Shown piece after piece: positions 34,392-45,808 of a DNA stretch of 64,000 bases. Every line of letters begins with the position of its first letter. Position 1 is the first letter of the stretch. This stretch comes from Candolleomyces eurysporus (taxonomy: Eukaryota > Basidiomycota > Agaricomycetes > Agaricales > Psathyrellaceae), in assembly GCA_027579435.1 (NCBI GenBank), contig JANBPK010000819.1, positions 1-64,000 on the forward strand. The letters are read 5' to 3'. The notes under the pieces are model-generated. The model was not told where the DNA came from, made no database searches, and was given only the letters and a program-made list of their open reading frames with translations. A program made the translations under genes and the position numbers.

Positions 34392-35584
34392 ATGGGTCCT
34401 CTCGAATTATTCCTTCTTAGGGCTCGCGACGAGGAGGTGGACTACCTTCTTGGTCATTTCGACACCCCTCAGCTGTTACTTTTGGCCAGCCTGAACCAAC
34501 TCTTACGCCATTGGTTCGATTCTTACGCCCGCCGGACCTGGTCCTTCACTGGGTTCTTGAGCAAGTACGTGTCTAGGCCCGTCTCTATGCTGTCCCTGAT
34601 GGATGGCAAGAACGCACTGATGTTCGGGAAGGCCGTTCTTGCTTTTATGATCGGATGCGTAGACCCTTCAATCCCGCTCGACATAAGCGTCAACGTAACA
34701 AAGGTCAATCTCGTAAACCGAGTGCTTATCAACGACGGCTTCGTCCGCAGCGGGAACGAGCGCAGGAAGTCTATCAGGTGTTTCAACGACCTCGTAGGAG
34801 GAGTAATACGTCGAGCACAAGCTTCTAACGAGGGTATTTGGGGAAACACGGGAGATAGGACGTATTCCAGATCCGTTTATCTTGGAAGGGAATTTGTTTA
34901 CAGGAAACGGACAAACGAGGCGCACGTTCGGATTCGAGTCCACTTGGTTCGATGCGAGACGCATAGATACGTTCTAGAAGCGAAAAACAGTGAGTTCTCT
35001 CTTCTTGTTTTGTCTTTACACAGGTCTTGACACCTTTTNTTTTTTTTTTTTTGTGGCCGATTCAGCCGCACTGACTTGCCATATGTCGAGAGACCGAGCA
35101 ATATGCCCTTTTGCATCCAGCACCTTGAAACTCAAGCGTGCTTACGCCATAGCGGGTCATAAACACGCAGCAGACGACAGCCTCACCATCAGTGGCAAAG
35201 CGACTCGCCACAAGTTTCAAATCGTCCATGGACCACCCATTAGCTCCCGAACCAGAGATACGGACGAGTTTGGACCAAGATTCTTAGGAGACAATCGCTG
35301 TTGGACGATCCCTAGAAGCCCTCAAGGTGAGTATGTCGGTCTTCTTAGCCCTTTTCTTTTCTTTTATTTTATTTTATTTTTATCTGATACCCTTTTTTAC
35401 CGCTTGATCCTCTCTTCACAACGGTGCGCCGAATAAACGAATACTTTCAATAACGGTGATGCTAGATCCAACTCAGCCTGCTGAAAGGCATCGTGGTCCA
35501 TCGTTTGAGGTCATAGACTGGACGATGATTCAAGACAATGGTGGTTCGTATTTGAAGATAGGCGAACCCTTCGTATGGAGGTAA
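34392..35584 (+). CDS. Nucleotidyltransferase-like paralogue with decayed motif
   Basis: Exons 34392-34989, 35066-35326 and 35466-35584 join in frame to 325 residues. It starts MGPLELFLLRARDEEVDYLL and aligns with the gene at 20353: RTWSFTGFLSKYV versus RAWNVSKFLSLWF in the helical N-terminus, LKLKRAYAI versus FPKATFLDRV, and PRFLGDNRCWTIPRSPQ versus GPRHLRDRHCWNIPLQ. At the nucleotidyltransferase site the paralogue's GS...SDLD becomes FGKAVLAFMIGCVDPSIPLD, so the Gly-Ser and the second Asp are missing. Its third exon (DPTQPAERHRGPSFEVIDWT) is not coiled coil. Probably not an active transferase. The 76-bp first intron contains an N at 35039. Confidence 0.65.
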
Positions 35585-35924
35585 AGTATGTTCTATTCTA
35601 AACCTGAATACTTGATGCTCAATAATTCTGTTCTCTAATCAGCTCCATGTACTACCACAAGATCACTCAGCTAAATGCTCACAGACGCTTTTGGAATATT
35701 TGAACTCCCTCGAAAACGTTCCGCTGTTCCCACCTCTCTCCGTACTCCCCAAACGTCTATACAGCTGATTCCGCTTCTGGTCGTGCCAAATCGACTAACC
35801 CGATCTTGTTGTCCAACCGTACTTAATTTGGCCGTTAGCCACAATATTTGTTTAAAACTCCTTCTTGATTGTCTTTAGCTCCCCCACTTCTTGTTCAGAC
35901 CACCCTCGTACCAAACCACTTACC

Positions 35925-36552
35925 ATGGATTCGCTACAATGGGAGTACATGCCATTACTTTTGACTGTATGTTCATCTCGCTTTATTTTAAACTCACACG
36001 AAACCGAACCGACGTCTTCGGTCAGCACAACTCAGGCTCGCTACCAGCCGAATCGAAAACGGTAAGCCGTTCACCGGCATGTTTGTCTACGGAAATATCC
36101 GGATTATCTTAATTTCACAGCAACGTACGGTGGAAGTCGTCTTGTTCCCCTTCTCTTCTACTAAGCCCGAATCATGGGAGGCTGTCATTCACGAAGAAAG
36201 TGATGGCATCTACAAGACAGAAGACCTCGACCTTAGCGTTCTCTTCCCGAATGGATATATCAGCACCCTTCTCACCACCGTCCCGAACACTCCCTTCCCT
36301 CTCCCGCACGTATACAGGATCTACGTCGACAATTTCTCCCAAGTAACACCACTCAACTTATCTATCGAATCATCATTCGGTTGTTGGTGGGTAGGGAACG
36401 TAGTCGTGGCTAAATATGCCAGAACAGACACCTACACAAAATTGTCATTCACAAACTTACAACGTCCCGAAGCTGACCTCTTGTCGACCCTTATAGGAAT
36501 GTGGGTAACATCAACATCGCTATCACGTCTCAAGGAGCTAACTCCGTCATAG
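35925..36552 (+). CDS. Small orphan protein, 169 residues
   Basis: Exons 35925-35966, 36026-36061 and 36121-36552 join in frame: MDSLQWEYMPLLLT, then HNSGSLPAESKT, then QRTVEVVLFPFSSTKPESWE. The body looks like a mainly beta, soluble fold (LPHVYRIYVDNFSQVTPLNL, SSFGCWWVGNVVVAKYARTD). No domain recognised. It follows the nucleotidyltransferase-like gene on the same strand. Confidence 0.5.
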
Positions 36553-37346
36553 GTGGATCTGGCAGCAGTGGACGGACCTGTTTTTATAAGGAAGTCGGCT
36601 CCGGAAAGGTGCCTCTGCAGTTCGGATTTATGAAACACACAAGCAACAATGTGTATGGCTCTTAGTTGTTCGATTGTGTCGTCACCTTTGATTATATCCT
36701 TTCCGCAGTCTGTATCATATGTACTTCTCTCCGCGTTAAACTTCTGAGAAAGTAGTTCTTGGAAAAGAGGATTATAATTCGAAGCCATTGTTTCATTTTT
36801 AATCGAATTAATAGCTCCTCCCTCGAGGCCAGCACGGGAACAGGCCAAGCGCTATACGAAACCTCCTGACAAGAGCCATTCGTATCATACAGAAAGTGTA
36901 ATAATTCCGGCACTACCATGAACCGGTGCCGCCCTGTCAACCAACTTTGGGGAAATCGAAGAAGGAAGACCTGATAGAGTCAAAAAAAAGCAATTATGAC
37001 TCACGGTTGTCATAATAAGCCAAGATAAGCACGTACGATCTGCTAGACTCTAGCGCCCTCGAATATATATTGAGCACCAGTAATGGAACATCCCACTATT
37101 TCCTCGTTCTGCTAGCGCTTTCCATACCAGAATTCCAGGAGACCTCAGCGGGTTTGCATCCAAGTCTCTCATCACCCTTTGTCGTTTCGCTCGTAAGAAA
37201 GGTTTGTTAAAACTCATGGACTTCGCAGAAGAGCCAGAAGCATGCTAACTTCTTTACAGTCCTTAGGAGCCATCATTTTTGTTTTTCATTTTTNGTTTTT
37301 TTTTTTATTTTTNATTTTAATAAAAAAACAAAAACAAAAAATAAAG
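36553..37346. other. Region without a supported gene
   Basis: Two overlapping minus-strand frames (36432-36848, 36692-36940) are open but have no domain and no convincing joint. Just before the next gene, a T-rich tract (about 37271-37318) with N at 37294 and 37313 is followed by an A-rich tract (37319-37345). These can pair as a long weak hairpin. Confidence 0.35.
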
Positions 37347-38043
37347 ATGTACGACAGCGTCAACATAGTACCGGACATGGCCTTTCTAACCATGGCACAT
37401 TCATCGCATGCCACCACGGAAAAGAGACCTTACAAAAGACCATTCAAATTCGTACATAGTCACCCAGAGGAGTGTAAAAGAGGGAAAGTCTCGAAACGAG
37501 ACGGGTTCATGACCACGAGCACACAGGTTCGTACAACCCAAGAGATTTGAATAGGTCTGACGATCTCATTTCATCCCCAGTTCTCTTGCAGAGTTGTCTA
37601 CAAGAAACCTAAGGCCTACATGGCATCGTCAGGGTCATATCCCAAGGAGATACAAGTTAGAGTGTTCAAAAGGGCAACGGATGCATATCCCCTTTCGTCT
37701 CACAGGATTATCTTGCACGACAATAGTCTGGAGCTCGAAGAGCTAAGAAGGCAACTCAAGATCGGCCCCGACGCGGATCTAACCGTAAGTTGATCTGATT
37801 AGATGCGTTATCTCGCAGACTATCGACTGAACCCATCTATAGGTACTAGATCCACTATCACTAGACAAGATCACAGCAGAACAGCTTTCCACGCCGGGTT
37901 CGCTCGAAGCATTGCTGGAGAAATCCAAATGGATCAGAACTGTAATCAGATGCACCGAAGGAGAATGCCTAGAACCAATCGAATTTCATAAACGCCTCAA
38001 CGGACGAGACTTCACAGAGGCAACTGTCTCGAGACAAGAGTGA
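37347..38043 (+). CDS. Orphan protein, 194 residues
   Basis: Exons 37347-37526, 37581-37784 and 37843-38043 join in frame. Start MYDSVNIVPDMAFLTMAHSS. The first exon is basic (EKRPYKRPFKFVHSHPEECK). The second reads KEIQVRVFKRATDAYPLSSH and LELEELRRQLKIGPDADLTV, a possible beta-then-helix fold. The third ends in FHKRLNGRDFTEATVSRQE. No recognised domain. Three clean exons with standard splice sites argue for a real gene. Confidence 0.55.
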
Positions 38044-38637
38044 ATTTGGCCTTGATGACGGATCGTAAAGCCATAGAAGGCCACGAGTCACAGATATATA
38101 CCCCAAGTCTACCTCATTTCCTACCAGTATCTCAATGTACTTCTATCGGATGGTGATTCAACAGCACGTTAGCTTATCAATAATTTTTTGTTTGTGTATC
38201 AAGCATTAAATCGGTGTAGAAACTCTGAAAGATTCAGTAAATAACAGTCTAGCATCACATAGAATGCTACTTTTACCTTGTCGTGTATGAAGTGAGCGAT
38301 AATACCGAACAAGCTACTCACGTAGGCTAGATATCACTAATGGACAGAACTCCAAATCAGAGGCGACTCGAACCTGTGAAAGTATATACAAATTTTCCAA
38401 AAGAAGGACAGTATCAAGAAGCTAATCAAGAAAGAAAAGGAGGATACACAAGCGCTCTCCATTTTTAACTAAATGTTTTCCTCTAAACACCTCCGGGAGG
38501 GGGAAAAGCCGAATCGCTGTTAAAGAGAGAAAAGAACGATTCTAAATAGGGATTAGAATCCAACCAGAACGGCTGATCAGAACCTAAGTCTTCGAAGGGA
38601 AGATATCTAAGGAACACCCTCCAGGAGGTTAGCATAA
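38044..38637. other. Convergent intergenic region, nothing recognised
   Basis: AT-rich 3'-flank sequence between two convergent genes. No coding frame or RNA gene seen. Confidence 0.4.
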
Positions 38638-39817
38638 TCAAAGAGAGAACCTAAGAGCGGAAGAGATCACGCACGTATGGTCTTCGACATTGAGATCATC
38701 AGATGTTCCTCTTACCGGCGTAGAAACTTGAGGAGAGGATACTCGCGAAGCTCCAAGGTCCACGTAATCTGCAGCGCCATCGAAAATCGTGGTACTGCCG
38801 AGATCGATATCTACGCCAGAGCTTGAGAAAAGGAATTCGTCAGACCTTTCTTTCATAAATAGGACCAGGAATCTAAAAAGAGCTGACTTTACTAGTCGGA
38901 GCATTGCCTCGAGATCAAAATCACCGTTAAGAGGTTCAAGCGAGGCAGATTGGACACATGCAGGCGATGAATGATCGGCACCTACATCACCAGGCGCTAA
39001 GGCGGCTATGTCGTCGAGAGGACGGTCCGAGGCCAGGCTCGGGGGTGTTGGCGCGCTGGATAGAGCCTCCAGCGAAGAAGAATCCGAACGGGGATTAACT
39101 AAAATAACAGTAAAAAATAAAGAACAAAAAAGCGGAACTAGATTAGTGAAGTGGCCTCCGTACGTTTCATCGAAATCGACGAGGGAAAGGAGAAGAGGCA
39201 GTGGTCTGAACTCACCTTCGTCGGAGACAAAGACAAATGGCAGGTCTTGTCTATCGCCGTCCTCCACAGTAGCATGCATTCCCGAACTTTGAATGTGCTC
39301 AGCATCTACACTGCCTAAATCGCTTCCGTGATGAGGGTCGGTAGTCGAATCGCCAGCTGGCGATGGCCCACCGTTATCCGCGGAATCGCTGAAGGTGAGC
39401 GAATTGGCGTCGTCCAAAACGCTCCAAGAACACTTTGGGATGGGTAAGGCAACTTCCAAAGGGTATATATCAACGCGCAGACTCACCGTTAGCCCCGCCT
39501 TGTAACAGAAAGAGCATCGCATAGTCTTGTCGCTCAAGCTGCTCTGATTCTTACTGGGACCGGTGCACTGCCAAAAGACGATCCAAAGAGAAGAATCGAG
39601 AAACGTTAAGCGTTAAAAAGGGTAAAAAAAAGATAAGGAGTGTACGAACTGGAAGAGAAAAGGCCCTGCAACGGTCGCACATAGCTTCAGACCGGGCTCG
39701 AACGCTCGACCTGATTATGTCAAGCATCGAGGTTTCCTGCGTCTTAAGGGCATTTAAACGATCCGATGGGAGAGGCCGCAAGTTCGCGGCGCTACACACT
39801 ATCAGAAAAACATTCAA
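38638..39817 (-). CDS. Zn2Cys6-type zinc-cluster protein
   Basis: The cluster is assembled from three exons. MCDRCRAFSLP ends at 39650, and intron 39568-39649 follows. Then C starts exon 39567-39487, which ends MRCSFCYKAGLT, and intron 39433-39486 follows. Then C starts the next exon. Spacing is C-x2-C-x6-C-x16-C-x2-C-x6-C, the fungal binuclear zinc-cluster pattern, normally a DNA-binding domain of transcription regulators. The rest is acidic and Ser-rich (DPHHGSDLGSVDAEHI, SSGVDIDLGSTTIFDGAADY), as in activation regions, with at least one more intron in the C-terminal half. The length is about 250 residues, short for a typical Zn2Cys6 regulator, and there is no fungal-specific middle domain. 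The start is uncertain: 39817, or the Met at 39727. Confidence 0.55.
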
Positions 39818-40680
39818 AGAGACTAAGATGATTCACATACATAGCGAGGCTTTTGACTTTACGAGGCTGGAACATCATCAGGGAGAGGAGAAAGCAAGGT
39901 GAGATTCAGAATAATCTCGTCCGCGCGGACGAATACGCTATACAAATAGGTTAATACAACGAATAAGGGCAAGGCTAAGCAAACGACACTTAAGGGACCG
40001 TACCGGTTTAGGAAGTAATCATGAACAGCATATGTAAACGCGCACCCGTCTGTTCCCAACGTTCTATATCGTTCGGACCTGCTTTACGTTCGCGGCTAAG
40101 GACGTTCAGTTAGTTTATCTGTAACCACGCGGTGTGTTTCATAGTAGATTTCGTAGAGACACGCAAGCAGTCGACAAACCGAATAGAAACTGGCTATTCA
40201 AGCCATGGTATTATGACCTGCGTCAACCACCCCAACCTCCGCGTCCTCGCGGAGTTACTTTACCATATGTGGACTGATGGTGAACGTGATACGCCACTCC
40301 AATCAGCCCGTAAAAGGCACTTTCCCTTTATGTATCTCTTACAACAATAGAGGCCCGAAGAAACAAAAAGAAGAAAAAAACTCTCCAACATCTCAGTTGA
40401 CCTTCATCCGTCCAAATCCAATTAACTTATGTTCACGGACTTAAGAATATGAGACGATATGAAGCCGACAAGCCACGCTAAGCGATGTAAAATGGCCGAT
40501 CACCTGTGATATCTACATTTAACGGTAAATAATACCATTAATTTTGGCCTTATCCGAAGTTATCATAAGATAAGAGGGTCTTATCCTCCTCATATTTTTT
40601 GTTTAGGGTATTTAGATTTTAAAGAGCATGCGCCCTATAAAAAGAACCGCGTGTCCGAAGTACGTGCATAGCAGATCGCG
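39818..40680. other. Intergenic region upstream of the gene at 40681
   Basis: No supported coding frame. AT-rich from about 40490. Contains the promoter of the next gene. Confidence 0.4.
40636..40643 (+). promoter_or_regulatory. TATA box of the gene at 40681
   Basis: tataaaaa, about 45 bp upstream of the start codon. Confidence 0.5.
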
Positions 40681-41531
40681 ATGACTGAAAGAGAGGCATT
40701 CGATGCCGACAAAGGTCTTTCCGCCTCTAACCTACTCCGTCTTCGCAGCGTTCTCAACAACATTCAGCACCATCCTCATTTCTACGACACACACCAAGAA
40801 AGATTGGCCGCTTCCGACCTGGCGTTCTTCTCTCACGGAGCTTCCCTTGACGACGGCCCTAGGGATCTCGACTCGTTCCATCAGGCACTAACCAATTTCA
40901 GACAAGGCACCAGCGACGGTGCGTTGAGGAATGTCATCCAACTTCGAATGAAAAGAGCCATTTTTGACTTGGTACATGTGATCTATTTCAGCGCCCATCA
41001 TATCGACCCTGACATTCATTTCCGCAGGCAGCCATGCTGGATCAGATGACAGGAGGAACCACGTTAGTGGTATCCATACCCGGAGCTCTGATCCCAGGTT
41101 CTCCCCCGACCCCGGAGCACATCAAAGCCAATGTTTACGTCCCAAAAGTGGTCTTAAAGGAGATTGAGCGCCAAGGACGACCTAATCCCGTTCCTGACAT
41201 CGTTCAGACAGTCATCAGGGAGCTGGGAGAACCGACGGTCGTAAGGTTTGAACGTGCGAGAGAGAAGCGATGGACCTATAAGAGAGGGCATATACCCCCT
41301 CCAAGACCTCTACCTCAAATCGAGGGTATGCCCATGCCCATACCGGCAGGGTCATCCAGGTATCTTTTCTACGGGAGAGGTATCCGTACTATGCCGGATC
41401 CGACGGCGTACTTTGCCTCCGATCTGCCTTCTGACGAGGCGGACTTCGATCCTGATGACCCGGAAGGGTTCTTCGCCGTCACCCAACCGATCATTCATGA
41501 TCACGAAATGAATCTCTTCGACGCATCCTAA
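40681..41531 (+). CDS. Orphan protein, 264 residues
   Basis: Exon 1 (40681-40971) starts MTEREAFDADKGLSASNLLR. Intron 40972-41027 (56 bp) leads to exon 2 (41028-41531). Exon 1 is helical and rich in His and Asp (SVLNNIQHHPHFYDTHQERL). Exon 2 has VVSIPGALIPGSPPTPEHIK, a helical KVVLKEIERQGRPNPVPDIV, a Pro-rich RGHIPPPRPLPQIEGMPMPI stretch and an acidic end (DLPSDEADFDPDDPEGFFAV). A nearby TATA box supports expression. Not a recognised family. Confidence 0.55.
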
Positions 41532-43487
41532 GAACCTTCCGACTCCGCGAATATTTATTATTCTTCCCAACTTGTTCTAGCTTCAAGTGCATATTGACAT
41601 CAATCCCTCTTGTTTATTAACCCTGGCATGTATACCTTCCCACCGGAACCCTCTCATGTATACACGTGACTGAATACGCGTCTTGACGCGTTTTATTGTT
41701 TAATCCTGTTTACGCGACTTCATCAAATTTAAAGGGATCGTCGATACCAGTCGTTTAATAGTTGATGTGCTCCGAGAAAGTCAAGCTTCTTATTGTTAGA
41801 ACATCGATACGGATGGATGGATAGAGCTACGAATGAAGATGCCATCTTATTTGTTGAACAGCTTACAAGAGTCAGGCTTGGCGATGCTACAAACAGACAC
41901 CCTGTTTGGCAATAGCTATAAGGGAAGTGGAGAACGCGAGAGATGAATAAATGCCGATTGCGCTGGAGCTGGAGCTGAGAGTGAATAGCCCACGCTCCAA
42001 AGTTGACCTGAATTTTCTCCGGCTTGGGTTCCAGATCTGTTGACGCCAGCTCTGCCACGCGGGAGATTCATCTAAGCACAGAAATTCGTACTCCGCCGCG
42101 GCGAACGCGACCGCGACTGTGGCCTCGCTCACATCCATCCATATGCTCTCTTTTTTTTATGTTTTCTCGTAAGTTTATCTATCGGAGCGTCGCGATGTAG
42201 CTGAGTCTGTAAATTTATGCTTACATGATTTTCTCGCACGGCCGAGCTGGCGCGCGGCTATTGCGCCAGCAGTCCCGACTCCCAACCGTTATCTCTTTTT
42301 CTCAGGCCTGTCGCCGACTGACGAGCACGATGTGAGGATAACTCGGGGATCACCCTGGTTGAAGAAAGGGTCAAAGCCAACGTCAGAATCCCAAGCACAG
42401 TACAGTTGGTAATTCTGGTGAATGATGCTATGGTACAAGTGGATAAGACCGATTGTGGTGAGCTGAAAGTCGTTGGATGGTAAATGCTGTCTAACTCATA
42501 AGGATAAATGATACATAGTCGGTCCGTTTGCGGTGTGTGCGAGGGATATATGTTGCATGAGGGTATAGGAGAGATAAATCGATACAAGAAAGGGCGTGCA
42601 AGATGGTTGGAAGATGGGAGGTGTATGTTACCGCTTCGACGGCAGCGCGAACGCGAACATCTGGCCCTTGAGAAAGTGGACCTGAGGGGCAACATCTACG
42701 AATGTGAAATTGGGGAAAGTGTCAACGCCATGTATTTGAGCGGTGTTGTGCTCGAGAGCGGTACGTGTCTGTGGTGAAGCCGACGAAGCAGGAGATGTTG
42801 TAACGGAGTAAAAAAATGAAATATACTGCGGCTCCCTTACTCGCTTCGCTCGCATTTAGTCAAAGGCCTTTCGCTCTGTTTTAGTGATCTGATCCACCTC
42901 ACCAATCGACGATCACCACTGCCACCTCATCCATCTCCATCCACTGTTTCCACCGCATACACCAATATGGCCACTGCGAGCCTATGGGACACCGTTATCA
43001 GCCTTTTTTGCCTCTTGGGTTGAATTGAAGATCAAGCGCAGTCGCGTCTGTACGGAGATGGCAGTCTTGTATAGTAGACGTCCCATGTGCAAGGGAGTCG
43101 GTTGCCGATTCAATTCGACTGTATATGCCCGTCTGCCCCCATGTGGACGAATCGACATGCCCGCACAGTCATTCGAAACGAAAGGAATCACATTAAGGTC
43201 GACGCCCCAACCCCATATTCTAGCCCGACACTTATTCTGACAAAGCGCCTTAGACTAGTGCCACCCCTTCCATATCCTGTCGGCGGTTATGTTGTCGTCT
43301 TGAGCACCGCCAAAAGTTGGTTCCTGTACGACATATCTACCAGACCTTCAGCATATTTGAAGCTCGTCTTTTATTTGATTTTTTNATTTTTATTTTTCCT
43401 AGAGTTTACCTGGAAGTCTGCGTCAATCTACGTCAACTCTCCGATGCGGCTTCATCCCTCTGTCTACGATAACAGATCGACAACGCT
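41532..43487. other. Region with only weak open frames
   Basis: Possible minus-strand pieces are an 83-residue frame starting MDVSEATVAVAFAAAEYEFL at 42138 and a frame ending QVHFLKGQMFAFALPSKR at 42628. Neither joins convincingly to other exons. The inverted element tgaatacgcg / cgcgtttta around 41670-41695 and a T-rich tract with an N at 43385 are the only other features. Confidence 0.35.
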
Positions 43488-44093
43488 ATGCCGCTTTTCA
43501 CAGAAATGAACGTCAGAGGTGACACGCGTAGGACGACCCACCAATCCGCACCGCGTGCTGCCTACGCCTCCATCTTCGTCACAACCGGCATCGTTGTCGC
43601 TGCGTCATCTTCCTGGAACTGTTTTGAGGTGAGTCGTCTAAACAGATCGCGAAGGGCCTTCATGCAAGGTTATATCTTGTTTCTCGCTCTTGTCAGTTAT
43701 ACGACTAATTCATTGAAAACACGCCGAAGCTGTTCAACTCAGGCATACACCCAATACCTATCTGAAGGGCAGCCAAACCTAGGCGTCCATCTCATCGCAG
43801 AACGCCCTATTAGCCTTACCCATCCCTACGTATTCCTCGCATTATATAGCATGGACACCCTTCTGCATTCGCAAGAGCAGAGGGCGTTTTCCATCGCATA
43901 CACCGATAGAAGAACTATTACCCAGACTCTATCACTTCTTTCAGCTCCAAAGGCTATTCCGACGGCGCTGGCGACACCCTTCAGCTCTGCTAAGGCGACT
44001 TTAGATGAAGACTTGATCTGCGCTGCCAATTGGTTATGGTGGAGGCCTACAGCCTTTATTAAAAACATATTGCATCCTGTATCGCGTAGTTGA
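43488..44093 (+). CDS. Possible small orphan protein
   Basis: Starts MPLFTEMNVRGDTRRTTHQS. A GTGAGT donor at 43629 and an acceptor at 43742 would join CFE to AYTQYLSEGQPNLGVHLIAE and leave the frame open to TGA 44091-44093, about 164 residues. The last part (SLTHPYVFLALYSMDTLLHS, ATLDEDLICAANWLWWRPTA) is helical and moderately hydrophobic. A start further upstream is possible. Family unknown. Confidence 0.35.
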   Translation: MPLFTEMNVRGDTRRTTHQSAPRAAYASIFVTTGIVVAASSSWNCFEVSRLNRSRRAFMQGYILFLALVSYTTNSLKTRRSCSTQAYTQYLSEGQPNLGVHLIAERPISLTHPYVFLALYSMDTLLHSQEQRAFSIAYTDRRTITQTLSLLSAPKAIPTALATPFSSAKATLDEDLICAANWLWWRPTAFIKNILHPVSRS

Positions 44094-44246
44094 GAATTTC
44101 CGCATTTATCAGCTGTCGAACGCGATCCATTTGTCCTTTGCCAGTCTGCTGTGAACTAAGGTGAAATAAAAAGACAGAAAAAGGAGTAAAATAAATGGAA
44201 TAAAAAAAATGTATACGACAAGAAATAAAGACCCTTTGTACGGTAA

Positions 44247-45408
44247 TCAAGAGGTAGCCTGGAAAGGGACTCCAAAAACATCGTCCCACCACACTTCGGC
44301 AAGGGCAGCTGAAACTGCTACGAAAAATCCACGAGACCCGACAGCCCACACCTTATCGCCGAAACTAAACGAGGACATCGCTGGGTGAGCATGTGAAGAC
44401 GAGTTTAATATGGCCTTCACAGCGTCCGCCGTTCCCAGATGGATGCTGTCAAAACAGGAGGTGTCTTTCCTGTTTACAGCCATACGCCTCATGCGCGGAA
44501 AAAGGCCCGATCCAGTACACACTGTGTCGAGAATGTCCTGCAAAGAATGACGATTAGTAAAAATATTAGAAATAAAATAAATGAAAAAAANGTTCGATAT
44601 TCGTGGTCTCTGCAAAGTCATAAGAACGGTGAATGGTACTCACATTTACGGTGATCCCCGAGGCCTGAATGGACAATGCCCTCAACCGAGGGTACGAGTT
44701 TGAAAGCATCCCGAGCGTTATCTCCACGGGAACGGTCCTCGCGAAAAATACACTAAGCGTCTCCAATGAACGCCCGAGGACAGATCCGTCCGAAGCTTCG
44801 ATGAGTTCAGCTAGATCCTGGCAGTCGACAGGACATCGAATCTCCAGTTCCCGTAGTCCCCTCCAATAGGCCAAGCAAGTCAGCTCGGCGATACCTGCGA
44901 TCGACAAGTTCCGAAGCATTGGCAAAGTCAATGGATTGGAGGGTCCAGAGTCTGTAGCCACAGCTTCAAGAGAGTATGCCGGATGGATGCTTTCCCGTAC
45001 GAGGCCAGCTTTGAGCGAGATCTCCCTGAAGTGATCGATGTCGATGACCCAGGTGCCAAACTGCAAAGTTATCAGGTTGTCGAAGCGTGCTAAGGATCTG
45101 CACAGCAGCATGGTCATCAAGTACATGTCGCCGTCGTTCCAGACCCCTACGACAACCCGCCTAACGTAAGAACAGTACCGATCGGACGTCTCTGATCCAG
45201 ACAACAGAGTTGCAAGGAGGCGCTTTCCGTTGGACTGGAAGATATGCAGACTTCTGTATCGGGTGTACTCCGCGATTCGCCCGATGCGCCTACATGTGCG
45301 CATAAGCGAAGCAAGTGTAAAAGGATCTTGAGAGACGAGCTCGGAGATGTTAAGTAGCAGTTCGTTGGCGAGTGATAACGCTGTGGTAGGGGAGTTCGGT
45401 GGATACAT
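44247..45408 (-). CDS. F-box-like / leucine-rich protein
   Basis: Start MYPPNSPTTALSLANELLLN. Residues about 10-60 (ANELLLNISELVSQDPFTLA, MRTCRRIGRIAEYTRYRSLH) fit an F-box: an L-P-like helix, then LxxCRRxxRIA. F-box proteins recruit substrates to SCF ubiquitin ligases. Leucine-rich blocks follow (LARFDNLITLQFGTWVIDID; LPMLRNLSIAGIAELTCLAY; LRELEIRCP). An intron containing an N at 44591 (donor GTGAGT after ASGITVN, acceptor TTTGCAG) joins to DILDTVCTGSGLFPRMRRMA. About 360 residues. Such genes are very numerous in mushroom genomes. Confidence 0.6.
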
Positions 45409-45808
45409 GCTGCCACGACCACGTCTGAACAAGAAAGAGAAAAGGAGAAGAGGATTGGCGATTTTATTTTTTTTTTACTTTTATTTTTATTTGTTTTTTA
45501 TATGCATCAAGATCACAGTGCGATCTAATCTATTATCCTTATCTATACTCGCCTAATGACAGTCGGCCTTTGCCGAATGGCTGCTAACACAGAATAACTC
45601 TCAATATTCACCTGCTAAGTCCTTGATTCGCTCTGAAACAATTGAAATAAAGTGGGATATTTTTTGTTTGTGCCAATTTCAACGCGAAATATGCGTAGAT
45701 CGTCTCCATCTAAAAGAGGTTTGCGAAGTATAAAGAGAGCGACTAATACCATTCTATTGGAACCCAACACGCCATATTTGCCACTCGATAACACAAGTCC
45801 ACCTCGCA

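Noticed and set aside
36432..36940. Two overlapping minus-strand ORFs as a gene
   Set aside because: No splice join gives a continuous protein and they overlap the 3' end of the plus-strand gene at 35925.
38350..38385. tRNA-like B box (GGTTCGAGTC on the minus strand)
   Set aside because: The T-arm stem does not pair and no acceptor stem or anticodon arm could be drawn.
42258..42855. Minus-strand ORFs of 145 and 75 residues
   Set aside because: Competing frames over the same bases, no domain, no clear intron structure.
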